From: Viridothelium virens
Lineage: Eukaryota; Ascomycota; Dothideomycetes; Trypetheliales; Trypetheliaceae
NCBI GenBank assembly: GCA_010094025.1
Contig: ML991804.1
Span: 248,001-312,000, forward strand
DNA length: 64,000 nucleotides
Direction of reading: 5' to 3'
Each line of letters starts with the position of its first letter. Position 1 is the stretch's first letter. Shown here piece by piece: positions 45,087 to 56,112 of the stretch. The notes beneath the pieces are model-generated. The model saw nothing but the letters and a program-made list of their open reading frames with translations, did not search any database and was not told the DNA's origin. The translations under genes and the position numbers were made by a program.

Positions 45087-46535
45087 TTATTGCTCCCTCG
45101 CCAGCACCATCTTCTCTCTCTCGGTCCTTGGCCTCTTCTTTCCCTTCTTCGTATGTTTCCTCTCATTCTCCGCCCTCCTCCTCAACGCCTGCAGCTCTTC
45201 CTGCTTGATTTCCGCCGCCTTCTTCACCTGCCGTGGCAAATGCCGATGCCGCAAAATCCGTTTGATCTCCGGCATATGCTTGTACCGCTCCTTCAACGCC
45301 TCGTCATACTCGCGCTTCTGCCTCTCCCGCGCGCTTTTGACTCCAGCTCGACTCGCTGCCTGCGCCCTCCATAGCCGCAGATTACCGTCATCCGAACCTG
45401 ATACGACGTAGTTATTGTCGGACGTGAAGGTCGCGGCGAAGACGCGCTGCATCCGCTTTGTGGTGTAGACATCACGCGAGTGACCTTTGGCGCGGTGCCA
45501 GAGCCGGACGCTACGGTCGTAACTCGCGCTCACAAGCTCTTCGCCCGTAGGTGAGAAAGCGACGGACATGACGGCAGCGACGTGGTCCTTGAGGATGTTG
45601 AGGGCGCGGGCGGTGTTGCGGACGTCGAATAGGTAGATGTTGTGGTCTTCGGAGGCGACCGCGAGGTTAAAGGCTTCCATTGGGTTCCAGGAGATGCTGT
45701 TGCAAGCGAAGGTGAGGACGGTGCGAGGGAAGGCGGGGGAGTGGGTTCGTTGGTCAAAGATGGTGAGGGAGCGGTCGGCGGAGGTGGCGGCGAGGAGGTC
45801 GGTTTCGACAGGATTGAAGGCTACCGAGGTGAACGTATCAACGGAGGTGGGCCAGGAGAAGCTTTCGCTGGGAGTGGAGGAGGGGCGAGAGAGGTCGTAG
45901 ATGGAGATTAGGTTGGACGAGGCGGCGAACTTAGGTTCTGAACGTTTTTGCGATATTCCTGTGAAGGCAGCAGAGCCCAGATACGTCGCGATAGGTGCGC
46001 TCCCAGGTGATGTACCATAGGGATCGAAAAGCTGGACGGCGCGATCTGTGCCACAAGAGAGTAGTCTCCGATCTCGCGTCCAGCAAACTCCTTTCACAAT
46101 GTTCTCATGTGCTTGCGTCTGCCAGACTTCGTCTCTGCTGGGGAGATCCCAGACTTTGACGACACCCTATCGAGTTATTAGTTACCTTACGCCTAGTTAT
46201 TCAATCCAGGTACAAACATACATCACCGCTCCCGCTGGCAAATCTTTCCAAGGAACCAGGATCGTTGGATATTGAGTACACCCCGTCCACATGCCCTCTC
46301 CCGAAGTCTCCTACGAAAGGCGCGGCAAAAACGCGTTCTAGCTTGGTCGCATTCAAGGCTCTAGTGTATTCCCTTGCCGATTCAAAAGGATGCAGAGCGG
46401 GATCAAGGTTACGGGGTTGTCGAGAGACATTAGAGCCCGGTGCTTGATGAGAGGCTGTGGAGCGCGAAAGTGTTCTGATTTTCTGTACATTTATTCAGCT
46501 AAAGGTCTCATGAAATCATTGTGATCACCCACCAT
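45087..46535 (-). CDS. SOF1: Sof1/DCAF13-like ribosome-biogenesis WD40 protein, 447 aa
   Basis: Three exons: 46533-46535, 46222-46482 and 45087-46166 (1344 nt). The first coding exon is just the ATG: CAACATG/GTGGGT, a 50-nt intron ending GTACAG, then KIRTLSRS, which is the expected Sof1 start (MKIRTLSRS). The N-terminus has RNLDPALHPFESAREYTRAL. Seven WD40 blades follow, with DRAVQLFDPYG, HNIYLFDVR, RSVRLWHR and GNLRLW. The C-terminal ~90 residues form the Sof1 domain (SARERQKREYDEALKERYKH, MPEIKRILRHRHLPRQVKKA) and end in a Lys/Arg-rich nuclear signal. Sof1 is part of the U3 snoRNP/SSU processome that matures 18S rRNA in the nucleolus. Its start codon is 240 bp from that of RPN6. Confidence 0.94.
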
Positions 46536-46775
46536 GTTGCCTCGAGGTCTGAAAGCATTGTGGATGAAAAGTTGTGTGGAATATCAAATTCCAGCCAGTC
46601 GGAGCTCGCGAAGGCCGAAGTCGTGCATTTCTGGCTAGCGTCATCTCAAGGAACTCTTCGAAGCTTCACGCGTGAGTGCAACACATACACTGACGCCCCT
46701 TCACCCCTGCCTTAACCCCTGCCTTATACTTCTTCCAAGGTCATTTACGAATCAAGATTGACAATCGGCGACAGA
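46536..46775. promoter_or_regulatory. 240-bp divergent promoter SOF1 / RPN6
   Basis: This short region must drive both the ribosome-biogenesis gene SOF1 and the proteasome gene RPN6. It contains ACGCGT (46668-46673) and a perfect 12-bp tandem duplication at 46703-46726 close to the RPN6 side. Confidence 0.6.
46703..46726 (+). repeat. Perfect 12-bp tandem duplication
   Basis: The unit ACCCCTGCCTTA occurs twice without interruption, 50 bp upstream of the RPN6 start codon. It may simply be a recent slippage event or a doubled factor site. Confidence 0.85.
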
Positions 46776-48105
46776 ATGGCACAAGGCCCTTCTAATGCGG
46801 AGCGGATACAGGAAGCGAAGAAGTTGGGGAAGACCGAGCCCGAGCAGGCTGAGAGGATATACAAAGAGATCCTATCTAAAGGTCCTGGACAATCTGATGC
46901 ATCACTGAGGGACTATGAAAACGCTCTTATGGGTCTTGGGGAGCTCTATCGGGATCAAAAGCAAGTCAACCAGTTGGCAGACCTCATAACACAAACAAGG
47001 TCCGTACTGTCATCATTCGCAAAGGCGAAGACAGCAAAGCTTGGTATGTCCTCCCATTCACAAACCAGGGTGTTATGCCTAATATTCACAACGTACAGTC
47101 CGTCAGCTACTGGATCTCTTCACAACAATACCAAACACAGTAGATATCCAAATCTCTGTTACGAAATCATGTATCGAATGGGCGGTATCGGAAAAGAGAG
47201 GCTTCTTACGACAAAATCTCGAGACCCGATTAGTCTCCCTTTACATGCAGAAGCAGTCATACTATGATGCCCTCACTCTCATCAACAGCCTCCTCAAAGA
47301 GCTCAAGCGACTTGACGACAAGCTCGTTCTCGTGGAAGTCCAACTCCTCGAATCTCGTGTCTACCATGCTCTCGGCAACGTGCCAAAAGGCCGCGCCGCC
47401 CTCACATCTGCTCGTACATCCGCTGCCTCCGTTTATACGCCTCCCCTTCTACAAGCCGGTCTTGACATGCAGTCTGGCATGCTCCACGCGGAAGACCAAG
47501 ACTTCAACACCGCCTTTTCCTACTTCATTGAAGCGATGGAAGGTTACCACTCTCAAGAAGATACTTCCAAGGCTACCTCCGCACTACAGTACATGCTTCT
47601 TTGCAAGATCATGCTCAATCTTGGAGATGATGTCAATTCGCTCATGAAATCCAAACAAGCCCTCCGTTACGCCGGCAAGAACCTCGACGCCATGAAAGCC
47701 GTCGCCCGTGCCCATACGAACCGCAGCCTCGAAGAATACGAGCGCGCGCTTAGTGACTATCGATTTGAGCTTGGCAGCGATCGCTTCATCGCCTCACACC
47801 TACGTCGTCTATACGATGCCATGCTGGAACAGAACCTCATCAAGGTGATTGAGCCCTTCAGTCGCGTCGAGATTGCACATATTGCGCAGATGGTTGGACT
47901 AGATACTCAGCAGGTGGAGCGCAAGCTGAGCCAGATGATCCTGGATAAAGTCATTATTGGCGTGTTAGATCAGGGGGCAGGGTGTCTGATCGTGTATGAT
48001 GAGTCGGAGAGGGATCAGGGGTATGACGCGGCGTTGGAAACCATCGAGAAGTTGAGCAATGTAGTGGATGTACTCTACACAAACCAAGCATCGTTGCTAG
48101 AGTAG
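46776..48105 (+). CDS. RPN6: 26S proteasome regulatory subunit Rpn6 (PSMD11), 424 aa
   Basis: Two exons, 46776-47043 and 47099-48105, with a 55-nt intron (1275 nt). The N-terminal two thirds are TPR-like helices (for example ERIYKEILSKGP, ALMGLGELYRDQ, SLYMQKQSYYDALTLINSLL). The C-terminal PCI domain includes FELGSDRFIASHLRRLYDAM, EPFSRVEIAHIAQMVGL and VERKLSQMILDKVIIG. Rpn6 is a lid subunit of the 19S particle that clamps the lid to the 20S core. The length matches the family. A frame extension six codons upstream begins with a TTG codon and was rejected in favour of the ATG. It has a shared promoter with SOF1. Confidence 0.97.
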
Positions 48106-49041
48106 AGAGGGTAAGGGAAGAACTGGTACGTCGAATTAGGTACGAAATCGTCGTTGTACTATACTTCTCGCAGATATTCAGCCCATCATTAACAAACAAT
48201 TTTAAAGACATTTAGGAGTCTTGTTACTCGGATTTTTGAACGAGCCAAACACGAGCCTGGGTAGTCTAGTAATCATGTAGGTCTCGGTTTTCATGATGAC
48301 TTACAACTATTGAACGTTCTCATTACTGTTGATGCGACAGACTCTTCCACGAGCTCTGAACGGCTCTCGTGCGGTCCCTTTCCAGCCCAAGATGTCTTGC
48401 CGTTGGGGAGAGTAATACACAAAGTCCTGTTCACTTCTCTTGACAACCTAAGACCGACCATGTGCCAATGAGTCACCCTTCAGCTCCTAAATCCGGAATT
48501 CTCCCATCCGGAAAGTCATCCACCTTTTTTTCATTTTCTCTCTGCGTCTTCGCTTGACTTCGTTCAGACATTGGCCAGCCGAGTGCTGAATAATCCACCA
48601 GGCACGGCTGATGTGCAGAAAGACCAGGGTTGTTCCTCCAAGAAGCGAAAAAAGCAGTGACAACTTATCGGTATAGGGATGTGATAGGCTCAGCAAGTAC
48701 CTCCGAGGCGGGATTCAGTAGCCTCCCGTGGGCCAATGAAGCGGGATTAAGTAGCTCCTTGCAGACTAAAGATGTAGATTGTGCGCAGTATGATAAGTCC
48801 GAAATGTTCAGTGAAGGTAGTAACACAATCGGAACAACATATAAGAGGGGAAAGAGACCTCTGAATGTCGAGGATACTTAAAATCAAAACAGGTCTGAAG
48901 GCTTTGAAGCTTTCTTATAAGCTTTCCGAAAGACTATTTGTCACATTATCCAAAAAGTCGTCGTGCTCTACTCTGCTGTATTCAAGCTTCTCCACCATTG
49001 TGAGAATACATAATTGAATATCCTTCCCTATTACTTCAAAT
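48106..49041. other. Intergenic, RPN6 3' end to reductase promoter
   Basis: 936 bp. Nothing supported; short frames only. Confidence 0.55.
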
Positions 49042-50275
49042 ATGCAAGCAAGCCGAGTCCTCCTCACCGGAGCCAACGGCTTCATGTACGCGCACTTAAT
49101 CTCATCACCCTCCGCTCCCTCAACTGACCTTAATTCAGCGGCACCCACATCCTCTCCCAACTCCTCTCTCACGGCCTCTCCGTCCGCGCCGTCGTCCGCT
49201 CCCGGTCCAAAGCCACCGCCCTCGCCTCCACCTTCCCTACCGCCGCCGACACCCCTTCCCTCGACTTCGCCATCATCCCCGACATCACCGCGCCGCACGC
49301 CTTCGACACTGCATTGCAGTCCCCCCAGCACCCCTTTGACACCGTCATCCACACCGCGAGTCCCTTCCTCCTCCGCGCCGTGAACAACAACCGCGAGTTC
49401 CTGGACCCGGCAATCCAGGGAACGACACGTATACTAGAGGGCGTACGAGATGTGGCTTCGAGCAGCGTGAAGCGGGTCCTGATTACGAGCTCGTTTGCGG
49501 CGGTGGCGGATCTGGCGAATGCGGCCAGTATTGGGGCGAAGGTGCATACGGGGGCGGACTGGAATCCCGTGACGTGGGAGCAGGCGCTGGATGAGGCGAA
49601 TCGGGGTGTCGCATATCAGGCGAGCAAGAAGTTTGCGGAAGAAGCAGCGTGGAAGTTTATGAGGGAGGAGAAGGTCGGGTTTGATCTGGTGACCTTCTGT
49701 CCGCCGATGGTGTATGGACCGCTGCAGCACGAAGTGAAGAGTTTGAAGGACTTGAATGAGAGCAATGGGAGGATCTACAATCTTTTCATGAGGAGTAAGG
49801 AAGATGCCGACTTACCGCCTAATGGCGTGTACCTCTACACAGATCCAAGAGTGAGTGAAGTGAATCATGCTTGCGGCATCATCCACAGCTTCCACGAGGA
49901 TAGAACTAACTGAAATCGTGAAGGACTTGGCTTTCGCTCACGTCCAAGCGGCTCTGATCCCAGAAGCTGGGAACAAACGCTTCATCATTTCCGCCGGCCA
50001 AATCTCATCTCAGGAAATTTCAGATATACTTAGGAAGAACTTCCCAGAGCTAGCTGGCCGCACTCCAAAAGGCAATCCAGGAACGAGTACTCTACCAGAG
50101 AAAGCCGTGAGTCTAGCGCAGCCAGTACAGGCAGTTTGTATACAAATACTGATGAGTTTAGTATTCGGCGGATGCAACGCCGGCTGTGGAAATACTCGGT
50201 GTTGGATTCCATAAAAAAGAGGAGACGCTTGTCAGTCTTGCCAAGCAGCTCCTAGAAGTTGAAAGGGTTCAGTAG
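49042..50275 (+). CDS. Extended SDR oxidoreductase (Gre2/dihydroflavonol-reductase-like), 350 aa
   Basis: Four exons: 49042-49085, 49139-49850, 49924-50106 and 50162-50275 (1053 nt; introns 53, 73 and 55 nt). Splicing restores the nucleotide-binding motif TGANGFIGTHI at the first junction, which is broken in the unspliced frame. The catalytic residues are Tyr174 and Lys178 (YQASK), and HTASPF and FCPPMVYGP are typical of the NAD-dependent epimerase/dehydratase-like reductases. Relatives include the NADPH-dependent methylglyoxal reductase Gre2 and many fungal ketone/aldehyde reductases. Specific substrate cannot be read from sequence. No signal peptide; cytosolic. The last exon ends in a charged helix typical of the family C-terminus. 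Confidence 0.92.
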
Positions 50276-52195
50276 ACGCGTAAAAACTATTTGCATCATA
50301 TTCGAAAACGTAATATGCGAAAAAGCTCCTGTTCTCGTCTTCACGAACAGAGACTTCACGGATTTTTGCAGGTCTGAGAATGACAGAGAGATTCCTATAC
50401 ACAGCTGGAAGCTTTTCTCACCTCCATGAAAGTTCGTAACGTTACATTTGTTGAATCGGAGTGAGATGTGAGTTTTCGCAAGCGATTGAAAACGAGCCAC
50501 TACCTGGAGCCTTTGATTGACTAACATATTCGGGTCGCTTTTCACTGATTTGCCTGTAGCTCTTGGTATTGACAATACGTTCCAGGGTGTAGATTACGAT
50601 CTAGCAGATTTCTAGCGTGGTAGTGAAAATCCGATATCGCCCTGTTATTGATTCATTTCGGCAAGGAAGACCCTTGGTTCTTTGAGTATAGTCCCGGCTC
50701 TATTCGAAGTCCCTAAAGTATGCGGTACTCTACTTACCCAGATCTCGGAATCAATGAGCAATACCCTGAAAATTCCACGGCAAGGTTCGATGGATTCTGA
50801 GATCCTGGGTCTCCAACAAATGCCATTTATACCGCGATGAACTCCACTCTTGGAAATTACTGTGACTAAGATTTTCGAATGTTGAGCAACGGTCTTCGGT
50901 TGAGTCGCTTCGTATTAGTGAAGCCCTTGCCCAATCGAGCCTGACGAGACAAGTCAGCATGTGAAAAGTATTCTCGAAGCATAGATTAGCCTGTCTCTTC
51001 ATTAGACAGTGCTGCAGCCTACCTGCATAAATCCAATTTCATAGGTCGATGAGAATGTTCAATTGGAGTAATTAGTTATGCCCGCTTGCTCCGATTCGCT
51101 CGAGTCCATGATCTTGGCTGCGAAGGAGAATCGCGATCGAACATATGAACATGGAGGAGGACATTGCGGACTAAGGACGGAAGCTCTGATGAACTACGGA
51201 TTGAGAATCAGTGGTATCATCTGTCCGGCTGAACGGGCCCGATCTGGGAATTTTAAGTGTCTGGAGGCTTATGCTAGATAGCACAGTACTCGATGCTTCA
51301 TCTACCAGCCAATGCAGTTGTTCATCAAGCATTACTGGATATGTTACGTCAATGAGTACATGTACTTCTAGCCTTTGACCAAAACAGGGGATGCATATAT
51401 CTATGCACCACGTTCCGATCACGGAGGCGGCCAACTTACCGTAGCTGATAGTGTTGTCCTCTCTACATACAATACGCGGCAGTGGCTTCGGGCGTACTGA
51501 TGAGCAATGCATGCAGCAACTTGCATAATCTTGGTGACAAGGAGAGCATGCACTATTGGCAGAGACGATTGGGCACAATTGGGGCGGGTAAGGGCAGTGA
51601 GAGAGAAGGTTCGTAGTCGTCCAATTCTGACTCGCTGGTAAGCATGACTGGGGCTATCAGATAAAGGGGGGTGCGTGATGCAGCGCTAAAACTACGTCAG
51701 AGATAGTTAGAGTAAGGGTGGGGCAGGATGAGGGACCTTGGGTGCTTGGTCCACCCTTCCGTTGAATGCGACACAATCACATGTTAGAAAACCTGCGTTT
51801 GTATAGGTAGCTAGACAATTTTGTTGGCGACCACCACCACCACTGCCACTCTACTCCGTCGAAGACTGAGGCACCTTCTCACTCGCACATCTCACTTTGA
51901 TCTTCCTTACCCAAAGCACTTCCTGGTCCCGCATTACGCAACTGTGACATTTTTGGACCGTTATCTTGGCAGCGAGAAGGAGCAATCTTGCTTGCTACTT
52001 GCCTGGTGCTAGCCTTTGCTCATTCTTGCATTACCTGCGCCGTCCTACTGCTTGCTGCTCCAAAAAGAAATATACCTGCATTGTAAGGCGAGATCCAGTT
52101 TTACTATTTCTCCGACAACTTACTGCATGCTGTATCACCTAACCCAACCCGCCACTCTGGTGCTGGAAACCGCCACTGACGTTTTGTTGCAGAGC
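50276..52195. other. 1.9-kb gene-free region upstream of the perilipin-like gene
   Basis: An ACGCGT follows the reductase stop directly. A 135-codon minus-strand frame at 51171-51578 is Cys- and Ser-rich but shows no domain and has no splice partner that I can find. The last 400 bp are pyrimidine-rich, as in strong fungal promoters and long 5' UTRs. Confidence 0.5.
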
Positions 52196-52875
52196 ATGCC
52201 ACACGCTGAATCAGACGCCATGAGCAATCAGCCGACAGTCAACGGCGAGAAGCCACACTCTCAATTCATTTCTGTGAGTTAATCGGCTAGGAGTAGCATG
52301 GCCCATTGTACTAATCTGCTGTCCAGCACCTGGCCTCTTACCCTGTGGCCAACGACCTCATTACCACCTACAAGAACAACAGTCTTGGTCGCAAGTCCCT
52401 CGACCTTGCCAATACTGCCTACGAGAACGTCGCTAAGCCTTTTTTCCCTTACCTACAGACCCCATGGAGTATCGTCGCTCCTTACGTCGCCAAGGCCGAC
52501 TCGCTCGCCGACAACGGACTCGACCAGGTTGACTACCGTTTCCCCATTGTTAGGGAAGATACCGAGAAGATCAAGGGCACGGTTATGGACTACGCCTATC
52601 TTCCGGTCACGCTTGCCGCTCACGGTAGAGACTACCTCTTCCAGACCTACCACGACGAGCATCGCAAGGTGGGTGGACAGGATGGCTGGGCCAAGACCGC
52701 CAAGACCATCGTGAGCACCGAGCTGAAGGTGGCGGGGGACGTCTTCACAAAGCTGAGCGAGTTCTTTGGTCCAAAGAAGGAGGCGGCGAAACGGAATGCG
52801 CAGCTCACCAGAGAGAAGATCGAGAAGCAGTATGATGAGACGAAGCAGAATGCCAATAGTAAGAAGGACAAATAA
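52196..52875 (+). CDS. Perilipin-like lipid-droplet protein (CAP20/MPL1 family), 208 aa
   Basis: Two exons, 52196-52273 and 52327-52875, with a 53-nt intron (627 nt). The sequence follows CAP20 of Colletotrichum: MPHAE start, HLASYPVANDLITTYKNN, GRKSLDLANTAYENVAKPFF, TPWSIVAPYVAKADSLADNG, LDQVDYRFPIVREDTEKIKG, and a Lys-rich end. These proteins coat lipid droplets (MPL1 in Metarhizium) and affect appressorium turgor in plant and insect pathogens. The conserved central Pro/Asp-rich region and length fit. The C-terminal tail (QYDETKQNANSKKDK) is highly charged. Two in-frame ATGs (residues 1 and 9) are possible; the first matches the family. Presence of this gene does not itself prove a pathogenic lifestyle. 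Confidence 0.9.
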
Positions 52876-53371
52876 GCTCCAGATTCGGGGGTTCAGCCTC
52901 AGGTCCAGGAAATTGAAGGGATAGTACGGCAGGGAAGTGGACATTCCATTGATACCAGGCAAATCTAGGTTGGCGACAAGGGCGGCAGAGCATTGCTACG
53001 GAATCCATTTTGATGAGGTTCTCTAATTCACTGCTTCTCATGTTTTTCCCGATGATCCGTGCCTTGACTTGGGTTCTTGTATTGTTCTCAGTTAGATACG
53101 ATTCTTGAGCGATCAGTTATAGAACGAATTATGCGCTTAATCTTCTGCTTTTTGTATTAGCTGATGAGGCCGTCTAAGGTAAAATAAGTAACCTTGACAT
53201 GATTCGGAGCTTTGGATTGCTTGCTTCACGAGGGACCAGGGATATTGTAATGAGCAAGATATCATGCTGGCTTGGAATTGCAAATCTGTCTCGTGACTAT
53301 GTGAGAAGCTGCTTAAAGACCCAGTCCAGATCGCAAAGACTGTACGCCGCCCCATGTCCCATATTCATCCA
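52876..53371. other. Tail-to-tail intergenic region, perilipin-like / eL27
   Basis: 496 bp with two facing 3' UTRs. No other feature seen. Confidence 0.55.
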
Positions 53372-53970
53372 TTAGAACCCTGGAGCAAAGTCAGTATTTT
53401 TAGCATTACAAATTGTCGATTTCGCGCATCATTCTTCATGTTTGTGCACAGAATGTCCAATAGAGTTGACCTACTCAATGGCGTGAAAAACCACCGATTC
53501 TTCCCACTCTGATACCTCTCCTCCAGCGTCTTCTTCACAGTCTTCTTCGCGTCCTCTCGCTGACTGACTTCCTTGAATGTATCTCCGCTCACCACACCTT
53601 TTAAGCCCTCTAATTCAAGTGTGTACCGCGTAGGCATGATATGGTTATAGTTGATAACCTTGATAAACGGTTTCACCTTAGAGCGCTTCATCTGACGGGC
53701 TTTTGACATGCGGCGGGTAACTTTGGCAGGATATCGCTCGATACCGGCAACGAGGGCGTGAGGAAAGGGATGCTGACGAGTAGAGTTGTCGACAGGTTGG
53801 ATGATAACGACCTGGCAGATTCGCATCAGTCCAGCGATGCAATTATGAACCTCATTGTTTTTGGCGCTTTTGTGTCAGGGCGCTCTTTGCGGTTGGAATA
53901 TGCCTACCTTCTTGCCAGCATACCTTCCCCTCGTGATGATCGCGACCCGACCAACCTTGATGAATCTCAT
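53372..53970 (-). CDS. 60S ribosomal protein eL27, 135 aa
   Basis: Three exons: 53908-53970, 53475-53811 and 53372-53379 (408 nt; introns 96 and 95 nt). The last coding exon is 8 nt and supplies the conserved C-terminal Arg-Phe and the stop; reading on past the donor would replace FFTPLRF by a long false tail. Hallmarks are MRFIKVGRVAIITRGRYAGK, HPFPHALVAGIERYP and GKNRWFFTPLRF. The protein is a KOW-type subunit of the large ribosomal particle. Length and ends match the family exactly. Confidence 0.97.
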
Positions 53971-54646
53971 GACGGGAAATAGTCGTCGGTGTGGGGTCTT
54001 CGAAGTTCCAGAGTTGGTGGACTTCTTTGGTTGTGGTGGACGGAATCAATCTCAAGCACACACTCGCTTAGCCGGCCAATCATACCAAAGCCCTACATGA
54101 AACCCACTCTTAAAGTCACTTCGGCCTGGTACTCCATACGTCTAATACTACTACTAGGTACTCTGTAAATGAAGATTTTCAACAGAATTCTTGAGGCCGA
54201 GGCTTTTATCGCTGCTCGAAAACGTCTAAAGCTCTCTCAAGATCGATATTTACCAAGTATTTTCCTAATTTGCTTGGCTTCATATCGACGCATGGACTAC
54301 GGATGAGACTACACGGAGATGACCATAGTAAATTGAATGCTTCTACAAATTGAATGGGTATAATACACGTTTTGCCTCCCTGCCTTCTCATGTAGTTAGT
54401 CCATCATTGTAGTTACAAGCCTCCCAGATGAGGTGAGATGGGGAAAGACCAAGTCGTTGCCGTCCTACAGTTACGCCAGTCTCAATTGTTACCATCACCA
54501 AGTGCATGCATTCCCAATAGCAAAGACGCCAGTGTCCAGACTTTGGTTTTCTCAGATTGATTCGCAAGATTAGCCCCAGTTCATGAGCTGAAAAGCAACG
54601 CCTAGTTCAAATTGGGACCTAGGGGGCCAGAGTGTCCGGGGTACGA
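53971..54646. other. Intergenic: eL27 promoter and 3' side of the SS18-like gene
   Basis: 676 bp between minus-strand genes, AT-rich, without a supported gene. Confidence 0.55.
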
Positions 54647-55778
54647 TTAAGAGGGTTGAGACGACGATGACGTGTTTCCTGCTTGAGGGCTGGGCGAAAC
54701 TTTCATCATTTGACCCTTCCATCCAGGAAACAACTTTTGTAATTGCGAGTACATTTCAACGGTAGGTGGGCACGTGATCAAAGGCTCCATGATTGCTGGT
54801 CCCTGAGGGACACTGGCTTGTGGTTTGTGGTTGCGATCTACGGTTGCCGCTAAATAGGCTAGATTGGCTTGTAACCTACGCATAGCCCTGTGAGACTTTA
54901 TGTCAGCTCAACGTCTCGTGATCGCGAGCGTTGTGCGGTTGTGTTGAGGCGTACTGTATATACTCCTGCGATGCCCTCGGCTCGCCTTCCTTGCCCCCAG
55001 CTTCCTCTGGATTCTGGCCCGGCTGAGGTAAAGGACCAGTCTTTCCTTCTTGTTGTAGTTTTAACACCTCTTGCAGGAGAACACGGTTGATATCCAACAG
55101 CAATATCACACGATCACGTTCGCGAGCTTGAGCACCGGGGGAAAGAGGCGTGGCGGGAGCTGGAGCTGGAGCTGGAGCTTTCATCGGGTAGGCAGCTACT
55201 TGTCCATTCTGCGCATGTACGGGAGGGGCTGGCGCTGCCATTGGACGCTGCTGAGGGGTTTGGGTGTGTACTGGAGTCTGTGGCTGACTACCGTTGTTTT
55301 GGGGGTTGGCATATGGAGAGATGTGTCGAGAGGAGGCACTCGTCGCTATGCTATGGCCTTGCGGGCCCGGTATAGAGGTCGGGGAGATGCCCTGAGACTG
55401 TGGGCCAGTGGAGTATGGATGCTGGCCTAGCACATAGACAAGGTTATTCTCGATACGTGAGGGGGTAAGACAGCGAGGCACGCGTCCTCGGATGGAGGGG
55501 AGGAGAAGTGGGATGGCAACGCATCACTCACCTCCGAACTGCTGAAAGCCGGGCTGCATCATTCCTGATCCATTTGGAACGTTTCCAGCAGCCATGTGCG
55601 GGCCCATCGGGAGGCTACCGCCACCATTGTATGGATGCTGTCCTGGCTGTTGTAAACGCGGGGGGCCGGGACTAGGAGCCACTTGTGCTGGGAATGATGG
55701 CGCATGTGGACCAGTAGTGAAGAAAGGCGCCTGCGGGCTCTGGGCGTTGGCGAAGGGACCAGCATTATGATAATCCAT
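54647..55778 (-). CDS. SS18/SSXT-like chromatin co-activator, 319 aa
   Basis: Three exons: 55532-55778, 54955-55426 and 54647-54887 (960 nt; introns 105 and 67 nt). The N-terminal half is Gln/Pro/Gly/Ser-rich and disordered, with an Ala-Pro run encoded by a GAGCTG-type repeat near 55160-55180. The C-terminal half has two helices, VILLLDINRVLLQEVLKLQ and EYIQAMRRLQANLAYLAA, that match the SSXT/GIF domain (PF05030) of human SS18 and plant GIF/AN3. The second helix is assembled across the last splice junction. SS18 is a subunit of mammalian SWI/SNF (BAF). A role in the fungal SWI/SNF complex is therefore likely but inferred. Divergent from the ABC-class ATPase gene. Confidence 0.82.
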
Positions 55779-56112
55779 GAGCCAATTATATGTTGAACGC
55801 TGGAGGTGTCACCAAACTCGGACCTCAGAAGCAGTGGCATGGTGGGATGTTAGATTGGCTAGCGCCGGCTCCTAGCGACGCACGGTTCCGACCAGATCTT
55901 GATTGACGCCACAACGAAGTCCACCCACCCACGACAGCGTGCCTCGGACAGGTAATTATGCTTGCGTGCCTATGATGCATCTGATGCTAGCAACCTCGCA
56001 TCCTCGCTTACGCCATGCAGTCTCAAGCCGACACTAGATGCTCATCGGCGGATCCAGCCATCTGAACGTAGGCCGACGCCAGAGTACGAAGACTGCAAAT
56101 GAGTGGTACAAG
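55779..56112. promoter_or_regulatory. Divergent promoter SS18-like / ABC-class ATPase
   Basis: 334 bp between two start codons (the right-hand one is provisional). No specific motif identified. Confidence 0.45.

Noticed and set aside
51171-51578. 135-codon Cys/Ser-rich minus-strand frame
   Set aside because: No conserved motif and no exon partners; likely chance.
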